Below, piece by piece: positions 24,047 through 33,543 of a DNA stretch of 64,000 bases (its first letter is position 1; every line of letters begins with the position of its first letter). Made by a program: the position numbers and the translations under genes. This DNA is from Sphingobacteriia bacterium 28-36-52 (GTDB taxonomy: Bacteria > Bacteroidota > Bacteroidia > Chitinophagales > Chitinophagaceae): the NCBI GenBank assembly GCA_002281575.1, contig NCGN01000003.1, positions 62,001 through 126,000 of the forward strand. Reading direction: 5' to 3'. Under the pieces are notes generated by a model, which saw only the letters and a list, made by a program, of their open reading frames with translations, was not told where the DNA came from and did no database searches.

Positions 24047-24877
24047 TTATTCTTCTGAAACCATGAAAGTAATACTCTGCTTGTGACGATAGATTACGTT
24101 TCTACCGTTCTGTACCGCAGGCTTCCATTTAGGACCTCTAGTAATTACACGAACTGCTTCCGCTTTTGTACCATATCCTGGATCATTCTCAGCAACTACA
24201 TCACTGATTGCTCCATCTTTTGCTACAATAAAAGAAACCACAACAGTGTACTTTCCTGGAGGTGCACCATTTTCAACTGGTAAATCTCTATTTAAGTTAC
24301 GCTCCAAATATTTAGCCCATGCTGGCAAACCACCAGGGAATTCCGCTGGGATTTGTACCACGGTAAATATCTTGTCGTAATCTTCTTCTTTTTTAGGAGC
24401 TTCTACCACACCAGTACCGCTTTCAACAGGGGGAGCAACGATACCTTCGTCTTTTGCACCTTCCTGATTAATAGTACCAATCTTGGTATCTTCCAATTTT
24501 TCTACCTCTTTAATTTCATCTTCTTCCTTCACTTCCTCATCCTTAACAATTTTAGGAGGAGTGAACTTAGTGATTTCCACTTTTGGAGGTTCTTGCTTTG
24601 GTGGTGGCGGTGGAGGTGGTGGCTCAGGCTTTTTTTCTTCCTGCTGCACGTTTTCCAACGACACGTCTTGTACGATTAACTCTTTACTCTCTTTGCCAAC
24701 AGTATTAGCAAGTATGTTACCCAGCACCGCTAGTAATAGTATAAGCACGGTTCCTACCAACGCCTTGGTCATACGCTTATTGTAGGATTTGCGCAACTCA
24801 TAAGCTCCATACTCCTTGTTTCTGCCATCAAAGATGATGTCGAGAATATCGGCTGATTGAATTTTATTTACGTCCAT
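24047..24877 (-). CDS. Energy transducer TonB, first copy
   Basis: The 276-residue TonB protein starts MDVNKIQSADILDIIFDGRN. A membrane helix at about 37-57 is followed by a periplasmic linker with an eight-proline run (KPEPPPPPPPPKQEPP) and Lys/Glu repeats. The TonB C-terminal domain follows (FPGGLPAWAKYLERNL, GPKWKPAVQNG, YRHKQSITFMV). It is the fourth gene of the Ton operon, 35 bases after exbD, and is followed by a strong terminator. Its C-terminal domain is very close to that of the second copy, pointing to a local duplication. It should energise TonB-dependent receptors such as SusC types. Confidence 0.94.
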   Translation of the reverse strand: MDVNKIQSADILDIIFDGRNKEYGAYELRKSYNKRMTKALVGTVLILLLAVLGNILANTVGKESKELIVQDVSLENVQQEEKKPEPPPPPPPPKQEPPKVEITKFTPPKIVKDEEVKEEDEIKEVEKLEDTKIGTINQEGAKDEGIVAPPVESGTGVVEAPKKEEDYDKIFTVVQIPAEFPGGLPAWAKYLERNLNRDLPVENGAPPGKYTVVVSFIVAKDGAISDVVAENDPGYGTKAEAVRVITRGPKWKPAVQNGRNVIYRHKQSITFMVSEE

Positions 24878-24912
24878 TGTAAAAAATGTTATTTGTTAGT
24901 TGCTTGTTGATC

Positions 24913-25470
24913 CTAATTAGATGCGCCAGCTCCTGCACTTCCGCTTGCATCAGATATTTTTACCAAAGCGGCTTCGCCTTCGGAAATATCAACCAATGCA
25001 TACTTTTTAAGTACATTAATAGCCATTTCATCTAACACATCCACTACATTCTTATAAGTACAATCTGCAGAAGGCTTAATGATAACCACCAAATCCTTTT
25101 CAGGAGTATTTCTCTTCTTGTCAATCAAAATAGATCTGATTTCCTTGAAGTTGGATGATTTAAAATTAGACCCGTTTACTTCCAATTGACCTTCATAATA
25201 AAAGACGTTGTTGTCCTTGCCCAATAGCAAAGTGATAACACCTGACTCTTTTGCTTTATTCTGGTCTTCGGGCTTATCAGCATCTTTTGGTAAAAAGAGT
25301 CTCATAGCCGTTGGTTGACTCATGGTTGTAGTGAAGATAAAAAACGTAATCAACAAGAAACCTAAGTCCACCATGGGTGTTAAGTCAACCCTGGTTGATA
25401 GTTTTTTTCCTTTCTTGACGCCGGGTCCTTTTTTGTGGCCACCGCCGCCCGAGGTATCCATTTCTGCCAT
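24913..25470 (-). CDS. exbD: ExbD/TolR biopolymer transport protein (second of the operon)
   Basis: A 185-residue ExbD-like protein. A Gly/Lys-rich cytoplasmic N-terminus (about 1-25) precedes the single helix TPMVDLGFLLITFFIFTTTM at about 31-50, whose Asp is the proton-carrying residue of the ExbB/ExbD motor. The periplasmic domain follows, with VVIIKPSADCTYKNVVDVLD and a short Ala/Gly/Ser tail. It lies 38 bases after the other exbD and 35 bases before tonB. Two different ExbD proteins in one Ton operon are usual in Bacteroidota. Confidence 0.93.
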   Translation of the reverse strand: MAEMDTSGGGGHKKGPGVKKGKKLSTRVDLTPMVDLGFLLITFFIFTTTMSQPTAMRLFLPKDADKPEDQNKAKESGVITLLLGKDNNVFYYEGQLEVNGSNFKSSNFKEIRSILIDKKRNTPEKDLVVIIKPSADCTYKNVVDVLDEMAINVLKKYALVDISEGEAALVKISDASGSAGAGASN

Positions 25471-25508
25471 GTTGGTAGAATTTAGTTTTCGTTATAAATT
25501 AGTTTCCT

Positions 25509-26159
25509 TTAATCTTCTAGTTTTTCCCCTTTCTGGTTCAATTTCCAAAGATCAGTTCCTACTGGCGCTGCTTCTGGGCTGGTTACCATTTGAAACTTCA
25601 AGATATCGTTCTTCTTGAAAGCATCAATGATTGCTTTGAAAGCAGGATATTTAGCCATATTGTCTCCTTTTAAAAGGAATGCAGGCTCTTTTTCACCTAA
25701 ATAAGCATCTTTAGTTAATCTCATCCAGGTAACCAATTCATTGTTAGCCGTATCCGTTACAGGAATACCAGGTAACTTATCGCCTTTACGCTGATCTTCA
25801 GGTAAGGCAAGGAATGATGCAAGGCTACCAAAAGGAGCTCCATAAAACAGTGACTTTTTAAAAGCAGCAGTGTTTAGGCCCAGATTTCGAGATGAATTTA
25901 GTGCATTAGCGATTGCTTCTTTTTTAGACTCATCGTCCATTTCAAGAAACACTTTACCGTTTGCATCTAAGATTACCATCACATAATCCTTCTGGGGCGC
26001 CACTTTTGCAGCAACTGATTTAGGCGTAGTAACTGCAATTGCTTCAGCAGGCTTAAACTTGGTCGTCAAAATAAAGAACGACAACAAGAGAAAGGCCACA
26101 TCGCACATTGCGGTCATATCAATGTTTGTACTCTTCCGAGGTAATTTGGCTCTACCCAT
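25509..26159 (-). CDS. exbD: ExbD/TolR biopolymer transport protein (first of the operon)
   Basis: A 216-residue ExbD family protein, longer than the standard 140-150. The N-terminus MGRAKLPRKSTNIDMTAMCD leads into the helix AFLLLSFFILTTKF with the conserved Asp just before it (CDVAF). The periplasmic part carries an insertion of roughly 60 residues around FKKSLFYGAPFGSLASFLAL, and later FLLKGDNMAKYPAFKAIIDA. It follows exbB by 69 bases. The two ExbD subunits are diverged, so they probably form a mixed ring with ExbB. Confidence 0.92.
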   Translation of the reverse strand: MGRAKLPRKSTNIDMTAMCDVAFLLLSFFILTTKFKPAEAIAVTTPKSVAAKVAPQKDYVMVILDANGKVFLEMDDESKKEAIANALNSSRNLGLNTAAFKKSLFYGAPFGSLASFLALPEDQRKGDKLPGIPVTDTANNELVTWMRLTKDAYLGEKEPAFLLKGDNMAKYPAFKAIIDAFKKNDILKFQMVTSPEAAPVGTDLWKLNQKGEKLED

Positions 26160-26228
26160 TGTTTAGTTTTTTACTGTTTCACTTTTATTAAGATTCAAAT
26201 CTTTACCAATTCCACAAATAATTTAAAA

Positions 26229-27086
26229 TTATTTGTAGTTAGCAGCAAAGCTTTGAGTTAAAGTGAATCCAGACTCATCAATTCCGTAAGTGATACCGTC
26301 AATACGAGTAGTAAACACGTTGTAGAAAATGATTGCTACAGCAGAAGTACCAATACCTAAAGCAGTGTTAAACAATGCCTCAGAAATACCTTTTGATAAT
26401 TCACGAGCAGCATCACCACCACCTTCTTCTCCTAATGCAGAGAAAGATTTAATCATACCTAATACCGTTCCGAACAATCCTAATAGGGTTGCTACAGAAG
26501 CAATTGTAGATAAGAATACTAAGTTCTTTTCTAACATTGGTAATTCAAGTGCAGTTGCTTCTTCAATTTCTTTTTGAATGTTCAATACTTTTTGTTCAGT
26601 TTCTAACTCTGTATTGGTAATCATTTCTTTGTACTTTTTAAGACCTGCTTTCATTACATTACCTACAGATCCTTTTTGCTTGTCGCAAGCAGCCAAAGCC
26701 TTGTCTACTTCTTTGTTAGCAAGGTGAAACTGTACGCTACGAACAAATTCTGCATTGTTTGCAGTACCTGTTGCTTTAACTACAGTAAGCATACGCTCGA
26801 TAACGAAAATCAATACAATAATGAAGTTACCGATCAAGATAGGTACAACGATACCACCTTCATACATTTTAGCTAATCCAGTTAAAGGTCCTTTGTGGTT
26901 AGGCCAGAAACCACCAGCCAAATCTGGATTGGTAAAATTACTGTTGGTTCCTAGTACAAATCTCCAAAGAATGTACCCTAATAAAACTCCAGCAAATGGA
27001 GCAATCCAAGAAATAATGTTGCTGCTCTTCTTCGGTTGAGTAGAAGTTGCACTTTTCACTGCAGCGGTTGGTTTTGTTTCAGCCAT
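26229..27086 (-). CDS. exbB: ExbB/TolQ/MotA-family proton channel protein
   Basis: The 285-residue protein opens the Ton operon. The membrane helices visible are SWIAPFAGVLLGYILWRFVL (about 25-44), VPILIGNFIIVLIFVIERML (about 80-100), FLSTIASVATLLGLFGTVLG (about 190-212) and FNTALGIGTSAVAIIFYNVF (about 238-258). The last two are the MotA/TolQ/ExbB channel helices, with the conserved Gly and Thr residues. It builds the pentameric stator that uses proton flow to drive TonB. A divergent 314-base gap lies upstream, so the operon promoter should be there. Confidence 0.95.
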   Translation of the reverse strand: MAETKPTAAVKSATSTQPKKSSNIISWIAPFAGVLLGYILWRFVLGTNSNFTNPDLAGGFWPNHKGPLTGLAKMYEGGIVVPILIGNFIIVLIFVIERMLTVVKATGTANNAEFVRSVQFHLANKEVDKALAACDKQKGSVGNVMKAGLKKYKEMITNTELETEQKVLNIQKEIEEATALELPMLEKNLVFLSTIASVATLLGLFGTVLGMIKSFSALGEEGGGDAARELSKGISEALFNTALGIGTSAVAIIFYNVFTTRIDGITYGIDESGFTLTQSFAANYK

Positions 27087-27400
27087 GACTCAAATGGTTT
27101 TTGATTTTTTAAAAAAAATAACAAATGGTTTAAAAAATTACTTCACAATGCTAATGAAAATTATTCTGAATTATCAATTTCTTTACAATTCTTCAAAACA
27201 AATTAAATCAGCACCCTAAAGGGGTTACAAATTAGGTATTTTATTTAAAGCAGCAAATTTGCGAACAATTTTCTTTCATTGTATTTTACCGATTTATTTC
27301 AAAAGTTCACCATTCATCCAATCCATTTCCCTAATTGATTGTTGATAACCCAACAGCCCTATCTTTATAGGCATTTTTTTAAATTATTCTAATTGCGACA
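27087..27400. promoter_or_regulatory. Divergent intergenic region between exbB and the metalloprotease
   Basis: This 314-base AT-rich gap contains no gene I can support. For the plus strand, TTG at 27339-27341, 18 bases and TATCTTTA at 27360-27367 form a reasonable Bacteroidota promoter, 33 bases upstream of the protease ATG. The exbB side is an A/T-run-rich stretch without a clear -7 element. I saw no riboswitch-like structure or strong inverted repeat. Confidence 0.5.
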
Positions 27401-29968
27401 ATGAAAAAACTATTATTCTCCAGTACAGCGCTGATGCTAGCACTATCCGTGTTTGCGCAACAGCGTCCACAAACCCCGCCTCAAACTCCAGGTACGGGTA
27501 CTCAAATGCCTAATATGGGTAATTTGCCTAATATGCCAACTGCTCCTAGACAAGGACCTAAAGCATATAAAGAGGTAATTACATCAAAAGCAATTTCTAA
27601 AACGGGCCTTTTTACCGTCCACAAAGTAGAAGACAAATACTATTTTGAAATTGCAGACTCTATTTTAGGTAGAGAAATTTTATCTGTTGTTCGTTTTGCT
27701 AAAGTACCTGCAGGCGCAGGTTATGGTGGTGAAATTGCCAATCAACAAACTATAGCTTTTGAAAGAGGTCCCAACAACAATGTGTTCTTGCGTACCATTA
27801 CTTTGGTAAACCAAGCCGAAGAAAATCAAGACATTTATAGAGCAGTAACTAATTCCAACTTGAATACCATTGCTTCAGCTTTCCCAATTGCTGCATTTGG
27901 TAAAGATTCTTCAGGCGTAGTAATTGATGTTACAGAATTCTTTAGAGGTGATAACCAAGCGGTGAGCGTTAATCCAAATATCAAAAGAAGATATAGCTTA
28001 ACAGCTTTAGCACAAGACCGTTCTTATATTGGAAGAATTAGTACTTATCCAATTAACACGGAAATTGTTACCGTTAAAACTTTTAACTCTTCTGCTGGCC
28101 TTGCTGGTCCTAGCATACCAGGTTTACCAACTTCAGGTGCATCACTTCCTGCTGCTAGAGACGCGGGTGCGGTAACAATGGAAATAAACACTTCATTATT
28201 GCTTTTACCTAAAGTACCTATGCAACGTAGAATTGCTGACAAAAGAGTTGGATACTTTACCGACGATTTTGTACGCTATAGCGATTCACAACAAAAAGTA
28301 GAAGATGTAAGTTTTGCTGTTCGTTGGAGATTAGAGCCCAAAGATGGCGAGTGGGAAAAATGGAGAAGAGGCGAATTAGTAGAACCTAAAAAACAAATTG
28401 TATATTATGTAGATCCAGCCACTCCTAAACAATGGCGCTCTCACCTAATTGCAGGCATTAACGATTGGCAAGCAGCTTTTGAAAAAGCAGGATTCAAAAA
28501 TGCAATTGTTGGAAAAGAATGGCCGGTAGACGACACTACTATGAGTATGGAAGATGCTCGTTTTTCTGTAGTTCGTTATTTTGCTTCTGATATTCCAAAT
28601 GCTTACGGACCAAATGTTCACGATCCAAGAAGCGGTGAAATTTTAGAAAGTCATATTGGTTGGTACCACAACGTAATGAAATTGGTTCATGACTGGTATA
28701 TGTTGCAAGCAGGACCAAACGATCCAGGTGCTCGCAGCATGAAATATGATGATCAATTAATGGGCGATTTAATTCGTTTTGTTTCTTCACATGAAGTAGG
28801 TCATACATTAGGACTTCGTCATAATATGGGAAGCAGTAGCCAAACTCCTGTAGAAAAATTAAGAGATAAGCAGTGGGTTGAAGCAAATGGACATACAGCT
28901 TCTATTATGGACTATGCACGTTTTAACTACGTTGCACAACCAGAAGACAATATTGGTAGAAAAGGATTATACCCAAGAATTGGTGATTACGATAAGTGGG
29001 CAATGAAATGGGGTTATGGTTATATTCCTGGTAACACCGAAGAGGAAACAAAGATGAACAGCAATAAAATGGTTACTGCTGCTTTAAAAGAAAATCCTCG
29101 TCATTGGTTTGGTACTTACGAAAGTGGTAATAGAGTTGACCCTAGAAGTCAAAGTGAAGACTTAAGTGACAATTCAGTAAAAGCCAGTGAATATGGTGTA
29201 ATGAATTTGAAGCGCGTAATGAAAGGTTTACCAGAATGGACAAAAGAAGAAGGTGATCAATACGAAAATCTTGCTACTATGTATGGTCAAACATTGGGTC
29301 AATTCAACAGATATATTGGTCATGTTAGCACCAATATTGGCGGTGTTTATGAAACATTTAAAACAGTAGAACAAAACGAAGCTGTTTATGAAATCGTTCC
29401 TAAGACTCGTCAAAAAGAAGCGGTTGGGTTTATCAATAAAAATGTATTTGAAACCCCAACTTGGTTAGTAGATCGTGCAATGTGGAATAAGTTTAATAAT
29501 CCTATTAGCGCTGATCCTATCATGAGCCTTCAGGAAAGAACGGTGAACAGCATTGTAAGCACAGATCGTTTAGGTCGCCTACAGTTAAGCGCTGAACGTT
29601 TTGGTGCAGATAAAGCCTATACCGCAATGGAATTATTGAACGATGTTCAAGGAACTATCTTTAATGAGTTAAGCAGTAAAAAAGCAATAGACACTTATAA
29701 GAGAATGTTGCAAAGAGCTTATGTTGATCGTTTGGCTTCTATCATTAATCCTGCTCCTTCAAGCGGAGGTGGAATCATCATTAGTTTTGGTGGTGCTAGT
29801 GCTGGCATTGATGCAAAGAAATCAGACGTAACTGCAATAGTACGTGCTCAATTAGTTGGACTTCGTAGTCAATTAAATAGTGCTTCTGCAACCGCAGCAG
29901 ACAAAATGAGTAAAATTCACTTAGCAGATTTAGCTGAAAGAATTAAAGAAGCATTAGATCCTAAATAG
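27401..29968 (+). CDS. Secreted zinc-dependent metalloprotease (metzincin, DUF5117/DUF5118 type)
   Basis: An 855-residue exported protein with signal peptide MKKLLFSSTALMLALSVFAQ. A Pro/Gln/Met-rich low-complexity stretch (about 20-55) precedes the DUF5118-like and DUF5117-like regions. The active site HEVGHTLGLRH at 464-474 is the extended HExxHxxGxxH zinc motif of metzincins, followed by ASIMDYARFNYV with a Met-turn. Length and layout match the large zinc-dependent proteases frequent in Bacteroidota. It has its own promoter and terminator. The substrate is unknown; it probably digests extracellular or periplasmic protein. No type IX sorting tail is visible at the C-terminus (LAERIKEALDPK). 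Confidence 0.93.
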   Translation: MKKLLFSSTALMLALSVFAQQRPQTPPQTPGTGTQMPNMGNLPNMPTAPRQGPKAYKEVITSKAISKTGLFTVHKVEDKYYFEIADSILGREILSVVRFAKVPAGAGYGGEIANQQTIAFERGPNNNVFLRTITLVNQAEENQDIYRAVTNSNLNTIASAFPIAAFGKDSSGVVIDVTEFFRGDNQAVSVNPNIKRRYSLTALAQDRSYIGRISTYPINTEIVTVKTFNSSAGLAGPSIPGLPTSGASLPAARDAGAVTMEINTSLLLLPKVPMQRRIADKRVGYFTDDFVRYSDSQQKVEDVSFAVRWRLEPKDGEWEKWRRGELVEPKKQIVYYVDPATPKQWRSHLIAGINDWQAAFEKAGFKNAIVGKEWPVDDTTMSMEDARFSVVRYFASDIPNAYGPNVHDPRSGEILESHIGWYHNVMKLVHDWYMLQAGPNDPGARSMKYDDQLMGDLIRFVSSHEVGHTLGLRHNMGSSSQTPVEKLRDKQWVEANGHTASIMDYARFNYVAQPEDNIGRKGLYPRIGDYDKWAMKWGYGYIPGNTEEETKMNSNKMVTAALKENPRHWFGTYESGNRVDPRSQSEDLSDNSVKASEYGVMNLKRVMKGLPEWTKEEGDQYENLATMYGQTLGQFNRYIGHVSTNIGGVYETFKTVEQNEAVYEIVPKTRQKEAVGFINKNVFETPTWLVDRAMWNKFNNPISADPIMSLQERTVNSIVSTDRLGRLQLSAERFGADKAYTAMELLNDVQGTIFNELSSKKAIDTYKRMLQRAYVDRLASIINPAPSSGGGIIISFGGASAGIDAKKSDVTAIVRAQLVGLRSQLNSASATAADKMSKIHLADLAERIKEALDPK

Positions 29969-29991
29969 AGGTCTTTTGACATTAAATATAG

Positions 29992-30021
29992 CCCACAGGT
30001 ATAACTGCCTGTGGGTTTTTT
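29992..30021 (+). terminator. Intrinsic terminator after the metalloprotease gene
   Basis: CCCACAGG (29992-29999) and CCTGTGGG (30008-30015) pair perfectly around an 8-base loop and are followed directly by TTTTTT. It ends transcription 24 bases after the protease stop codon. Confidence 0.88.
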
Positions 30022-30077
30022 GTTGTGTTTAATGAGCAAAAAAAGCGGTTGCCTCAAGTAAATTGTATCTTTATAGT

Positions 30078-30791
30078 ATGAAGAAGATATTATTTATAGT
30101 GCTAATAGTTTTGGTTGGTTTTGTAGCGAAAGCGCAACAACAAATGGTATGGGGTTATTTAAGAGACAGTATAAGTAATGAGCCAATTGAATTAGCGAGT
30201 GTTACCAATACCAATAAAAAGAAAACAGTTGTAACCAATAATAAAGGGTTATTTAAAATTGAAATAAGCAAGAATGATATCCTATCTATTTCCGCAGTAG
30301 GTTATCACTATGATACTGTTTTATATAGTGGGTTGATTGCAGCCTCCGATACATTGCAATTGTACATTGTTCCAATTACCCGCAATTTGAACAATGTGAC
30401 AGTTCAAAACTCGGGTGTTAGTCAGTATAGTTTAGACAGTTTAGAAAGAATGGCTGACTTTAAAGAATCAATGATTAGCCCTCCGGTTAAAGCGGTTGAA
30501 TTGTCCAATTCTGGCGCAGGTTTTGGCATTAGTTTAAATAGACTTTCCAGCAGAGAAAAAAGCAAAAGAAAAGCCACAGAATTGTTTAACAATAGCGAAA
30601 AAGAAGCTTACATCAACTATCGTTTTTCTGCATCAATGGTTACCAAATACAGTGGTTTAAAAAATGAAGCTTTACAAAACTTTGTACAACGTCATAGACC
30701 AACTTATGAATGGTTAAGAAAACATCCTAAAGAAGAAGATATTAAATACTATATCAACGATAAATTGAAAGAGGACAAAAAACGCAATTAG
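30078..30791 (+). CDS. Exported protein with a CarboxypepD_reg-like domain
   Basis: I start at ATG 30078 (MKKILFIVLIVLVGFVAKAQ), which gives a clean signal peptide and 237 residues; a TTG 15 bases upstream lies inside the promoter-like element. Residues about 28-105 form a carboxypeptidase regulatory-like beta-sandwich (VWGYLRDSISNEPIELASVT, VVTNNKGLFKIEI, LSISAVGYHYDT). The C-terminal half is helical and charged, ending in DKLKEDKKRN. TATCTTTA at 30066-30073 lies only 4 bases before the ATG. The protein is probably periplasmic or outer-membrane associated; no function is known. It ends 1 base before the convergent permease gene. Confidence 0.88.
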   Translation: MKKILFIVLIVLVGFVAKAQQQMVWGYLRDSISNEPIELASVTNTNKKKTVVTNNKGLFKIEISKNDILSISAVGYHYDTVLYSGLIAASDTLQLYIVPITRNLNNVTVQNSGVSQYSLDSLERMADFKESMISPPVKAVELSNSGAGFGISLNRLSSREKSKRKATELFNNSEKEAYINYRFSASMVTKYSGLKNEALQNFVQRHRPTYEWLRKHPKEEDIKYYINDKLKEDKKRN

Positions 30792-30792
30792 T

Positions 30793-32067
30793 TTATTCGT
30801 ATCTCAATGCTACAATCGGATTTAATTTAGCTGCTTTCATTGCTGGATAAATACCTGCAGCCAGTCCAACTACTGAGCAGATAACTATTCCAATAAAGAC
30901 CCATGTCCAAGGAACAACAAATCCTGTGTCTAATATTATTCCAAATACATTGCCTACTAGTATACCAAGGATAATTCCGAAAATGGCACCCAACAAACTA
31001 ATAATCATGCTTTCGAATAGAAATTGCTGACGCACATATTTACTTTTGCCGCCAATCGCTTTAATTAAACCAACTTCTTTGGTTCGCTCATTTACAGCCA
31101 CCAGCATAATATTCATTAGCCCAATTGCAGCACCAATTAAAGTGATTAAACCAATGGCACTTGCTGCACCAGTAATACTGCTTAAAAAGCCAATAAACAT
31201 CTCCGCAAATTTGTCGCTTTTTTCAATCACGAAATTGACTTCTTCTGTGGGTTGAAGTTTTCTGATTGCTCTAAACACAGATGTAGCTTCGTCTGTTGCA
31301 ACTGGAATAACATTGATATCTGTTACATTGATGCCAATTAAATAAGTAGGTCCAATATTGGCATACCTCCTTACATTGGTATAAGATGTTACAATTACAT
31401 CATCTTGACGAAGCATTGAGCTGGAACCCTTACTTTTAAGTAACCCTACCACCCTATATGGTGTACTTCCTACTTTAATAATTTTATCTAAAGATCTTTC
31501 AGGTCTTTCGCCAAACAAACGTGTAGCCACATTGCTTCCAATTAAACAAACGTTTCTTCCGCTTTGTACGTCAAGATTATTTAAATTTCTACCTTGTTGA
31601 ATAGTATAACCATTCACCAACAAATAGTTTTCATCGCCACCCCAAACCAATATCTGCGGATTGGTTTTCCTATCCTCATATCTTAGTTCTTGACCGCCGG
31701 GTCCTCTACGGTAAATACTCACTAATGCACCAGGGAAATTATAATTTGCTTTAAAACGCTCTACTTCTTCTAAGCGAAGTGGTTTATTGAGATTTGATTT
31801 CTTCTCTTTTAAACCTCGTTTGGTTTTTTTTACTTCATCGCTATTGGGTCCCATTCTGGCTCTAGTATCCTTATAACGAATGCTAAACGAATTGGCTCCC
31901 ATAGATGAAAAACTCTCTTTCAAACTTTGATTCATCGCTTCAATGGCTGTAATAATTCCTATTAATGCCATAATACCGAAAGCGATAATTGCTATAGTAA
32001 TACCCGCACGAAGCTTATTGCTTTTTACCGTACGCCAAGCCAAAGTGAATGAGTCAAAAGCTGTCAT
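30793..32067 (-). CDS. MacB/FtsX-type ABC transporter permease
   Basis: A 424-residue permease. A first membrane helix (GITIAIIAFGIMALIGIITA, about 20-40) is followed by a large periplasmic MacB-PCD domain (about 45-275). Three helices follow in the FtsX domain (about 290-410), including GLITLIGAAIGLMNIMLVAV and NERTKEVGLIKAIGGKSKYV, the conserved loop contacting the ATPase. No ATP-binding gene is adjacent, so the partner is encoded elsewhere. Such permeases export lipoproteins, peptides or toxins, or drive cell-wall signalling. Family is sure, substrate is not. Confidence 0.93.
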   Translation of the reverse strand: MTAFDSFTLAWRTVKSNKLRAGITIAIIAFGIMALIGIITAIEAMNQSLKESFSSMGANSFSIRYKDTRARMGPNSDEVKKTKRGLKEKKSNLNKPLRLEEVERFKANYNFPGALVSIYRRGPGGQELRYEDRKTNPQILVWGGDENYLLVNGYTIQQGRNLNNLDVQSGRNVCLIGSNVATRLFGERPERSLDKIIKVGSTPYRVVGLLKSKGSSSMLRQDDVIVTSYTNVRRYANIGPTYLIGINVTDINVIPVATDEATSVFRAIRKLQPTEEVNFVIEKSDKFAEMFIGFLSSITGAASAIGLITLIGAAIGLMNIMLVAVNERTKEVGLIKAIGGKSKYVRQQFLFESMIISLLGAIFGIILGILVGNVFGIILDTGFVVPWTWVFIGIVICSVVGLAAGIYPAMKAAKLNPIVALRYE

Positions 32068-32130
32068 AAATTAAAGGTACAGCGTATTGATTAAACCCTT
32101 TACAGTTAACAGTCTAATTATGAAGAGTGG

Positions 32131-33525
32131 TTAAAAATAGAAGCAATTGAGCACTATTGAAGGAAGAACGCCAACTAATACAATGGCAGCCGCCACCAAT
32201 AATAGCCCAAATTTGAATCCACCCGTAATTTCAGTTGTTTCTGGTTGGCCTTCTTTAAAGTACATAGCTTGAATTACTTTGAAATAATAATAAGCACTTA
32301 CTGCTGCAAATAATACCGCAACAATAACCATCCACAAAGGTCCACCAGCTTTAACTACAGAAGCCAACATATAATACTTGGCAAAAAAGCCAGCTGTTAA
32401 TGGAATACCGGCCAACGATAATAAACAGATAGTAGCAACAAATGCTAGGACTGGTTGAGTGGTACCTAGACCGTTAAATCCATCAAAAGTGTAATCTTTC
32501 ACTTTCATTAATATCGCAAAGAATCCAATGGTGGCTAAACTATAAGCAACGGTATACAATAATATCCCTTCTGTTCCTAGGTCATTATTGCTGTACAAAG
32601 CAAATAACATAAACCCTACTTGCGCAATACTAGAATAGGCAAGCATTCTTTTGATACTCCGCTGGAATACAGCAGTTATATTCCCAGCTAATAATGTTGC
32701 TATAATTACAAACGAGAGCAGTATATTCCAGGTAGGCCCTAGTAAGCTTGCATTGGAAGCAAACAATTTAATAAAAGCAAAAAAACCAGCCGCTTTTACA
32801 ATGGTGGCCATAAAGGAAGTGAAAACACTTGGGGCTCCATCATATACATCAGGGGTCCAAAAATGAAATGGTGCAGCAGAAACCTTAAAACACATTGCAG
32901 CAAACAATAAAAGTAATCCAGCTACTTGTAAAAAAGCAGGACCTTGAACGCCAGACGATGGAGGTAAAGCACCAGTTCCAACGCTTGCCATTCCAAAAGT
33001 ACCAGTGGCGCCATACAACAAAGCAATTCCCATCAACATAATGCCTGTTGTAAATGAGCCCATTAAAAAATATTTAAGAGAAGCTTCATTGCTTTTAAGA
33101 TTATGCTTATCTGATCCTGTTAAAATGTACAATGGAATAGACAAAATTTCAATTCCTAAAAACAACATCAACATACCATTATAAGAAGTAAGTATTGCCG
33201 TTCCACATAAAACAAAGAAAATAAGGGCATAAAAGTCCGCTGTCTTATTGCTGATTTTTTCAATTTCAGATCCACTTAATAAAACAAAAATGAGGGTTGC
33301 TGCAATCATTAATGTGTTAAAGAACAAACCCAATTTATTAAAATGCAATAAGTCTTTGGTATCTATTTGGATAGAAAACAAGCCATAGCTATTTAATAAA
33401 TTAACAGTTAATAAAACAATTAATGAAATAATTGCCGTTAAAGTAATGACCGGTTTTTTATCGGTAAAAATGCCTGTAAACATCATTACCACACCTAGAA
33501 TTGCTGAAAATATAATTGCGTTCAT
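32131..33525 (-). CDS. nuoN: NADH-quinone oxidoreductase subunit N
   Basis: A 464-residue antiporter-like membrane subunit of complex I with about 14 hydrophobic helices. Typical stretches are YFLMGSFTTGIMLMGIALLY and the discontinuous helix around FQRSIKRMLAYSSIAQVGFM, with the proton-path Lys. PFHFWTPDVYDGAP is the conserved helix-loop of this family. It is the last gene of the nuo operon, 18 bases after nuoM. It helps pump protons in the distal membrane arm. Confidence 0.97.
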   Translation of the reverse strand: MNAIIFSAILGVVMMFTGIFTDKKPVITLTAIISLIVLLTVNLLNSYGLFSIQIDTKDLLHFNKLGLFFNTLMIAATLIFVLLSGSEIEKISNKTADFYALIFFVLCGTAILTSYNGMLMLFLGIEILSIPLYILTGSDKHNLKSNEASLKYFLMGSFTTGIMLMGIALLYGATGTFGMASVGTGALPPSSGVQGPAFLQVAGLLLLFAAMCFKVSAAPFHFWTPDVYDGAPSVFTSFMATIVKAAGFFAFIKLFASNASLLGPTWNILLSFVIIATLLAGNITAVFQRSIKRMLAYSSIAQVGFMLFALYSNNDLGTEGILLYTVAYSLATIGFFAILMKVKDYTFDGFNGLGTTQPVLAFVATICLLSLAGIPLTAGFFAKYYMLASVVKAGGPLWMVIVAVLFAAVSAYYYFKVIQAMYFKEGQPETTEITGGFKFGLLLVAAAIVLVGVLPSIVLNCFYF

Positions 33526-33543
33526 AACTACTAAATCGGTCTT

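Noticed and set aside
24353..24679. Plus-strand Phe/Trp-rich frame opposite tonB
   Set aside because: It is the complement of the proline-rich TonB linker and has no independent support.
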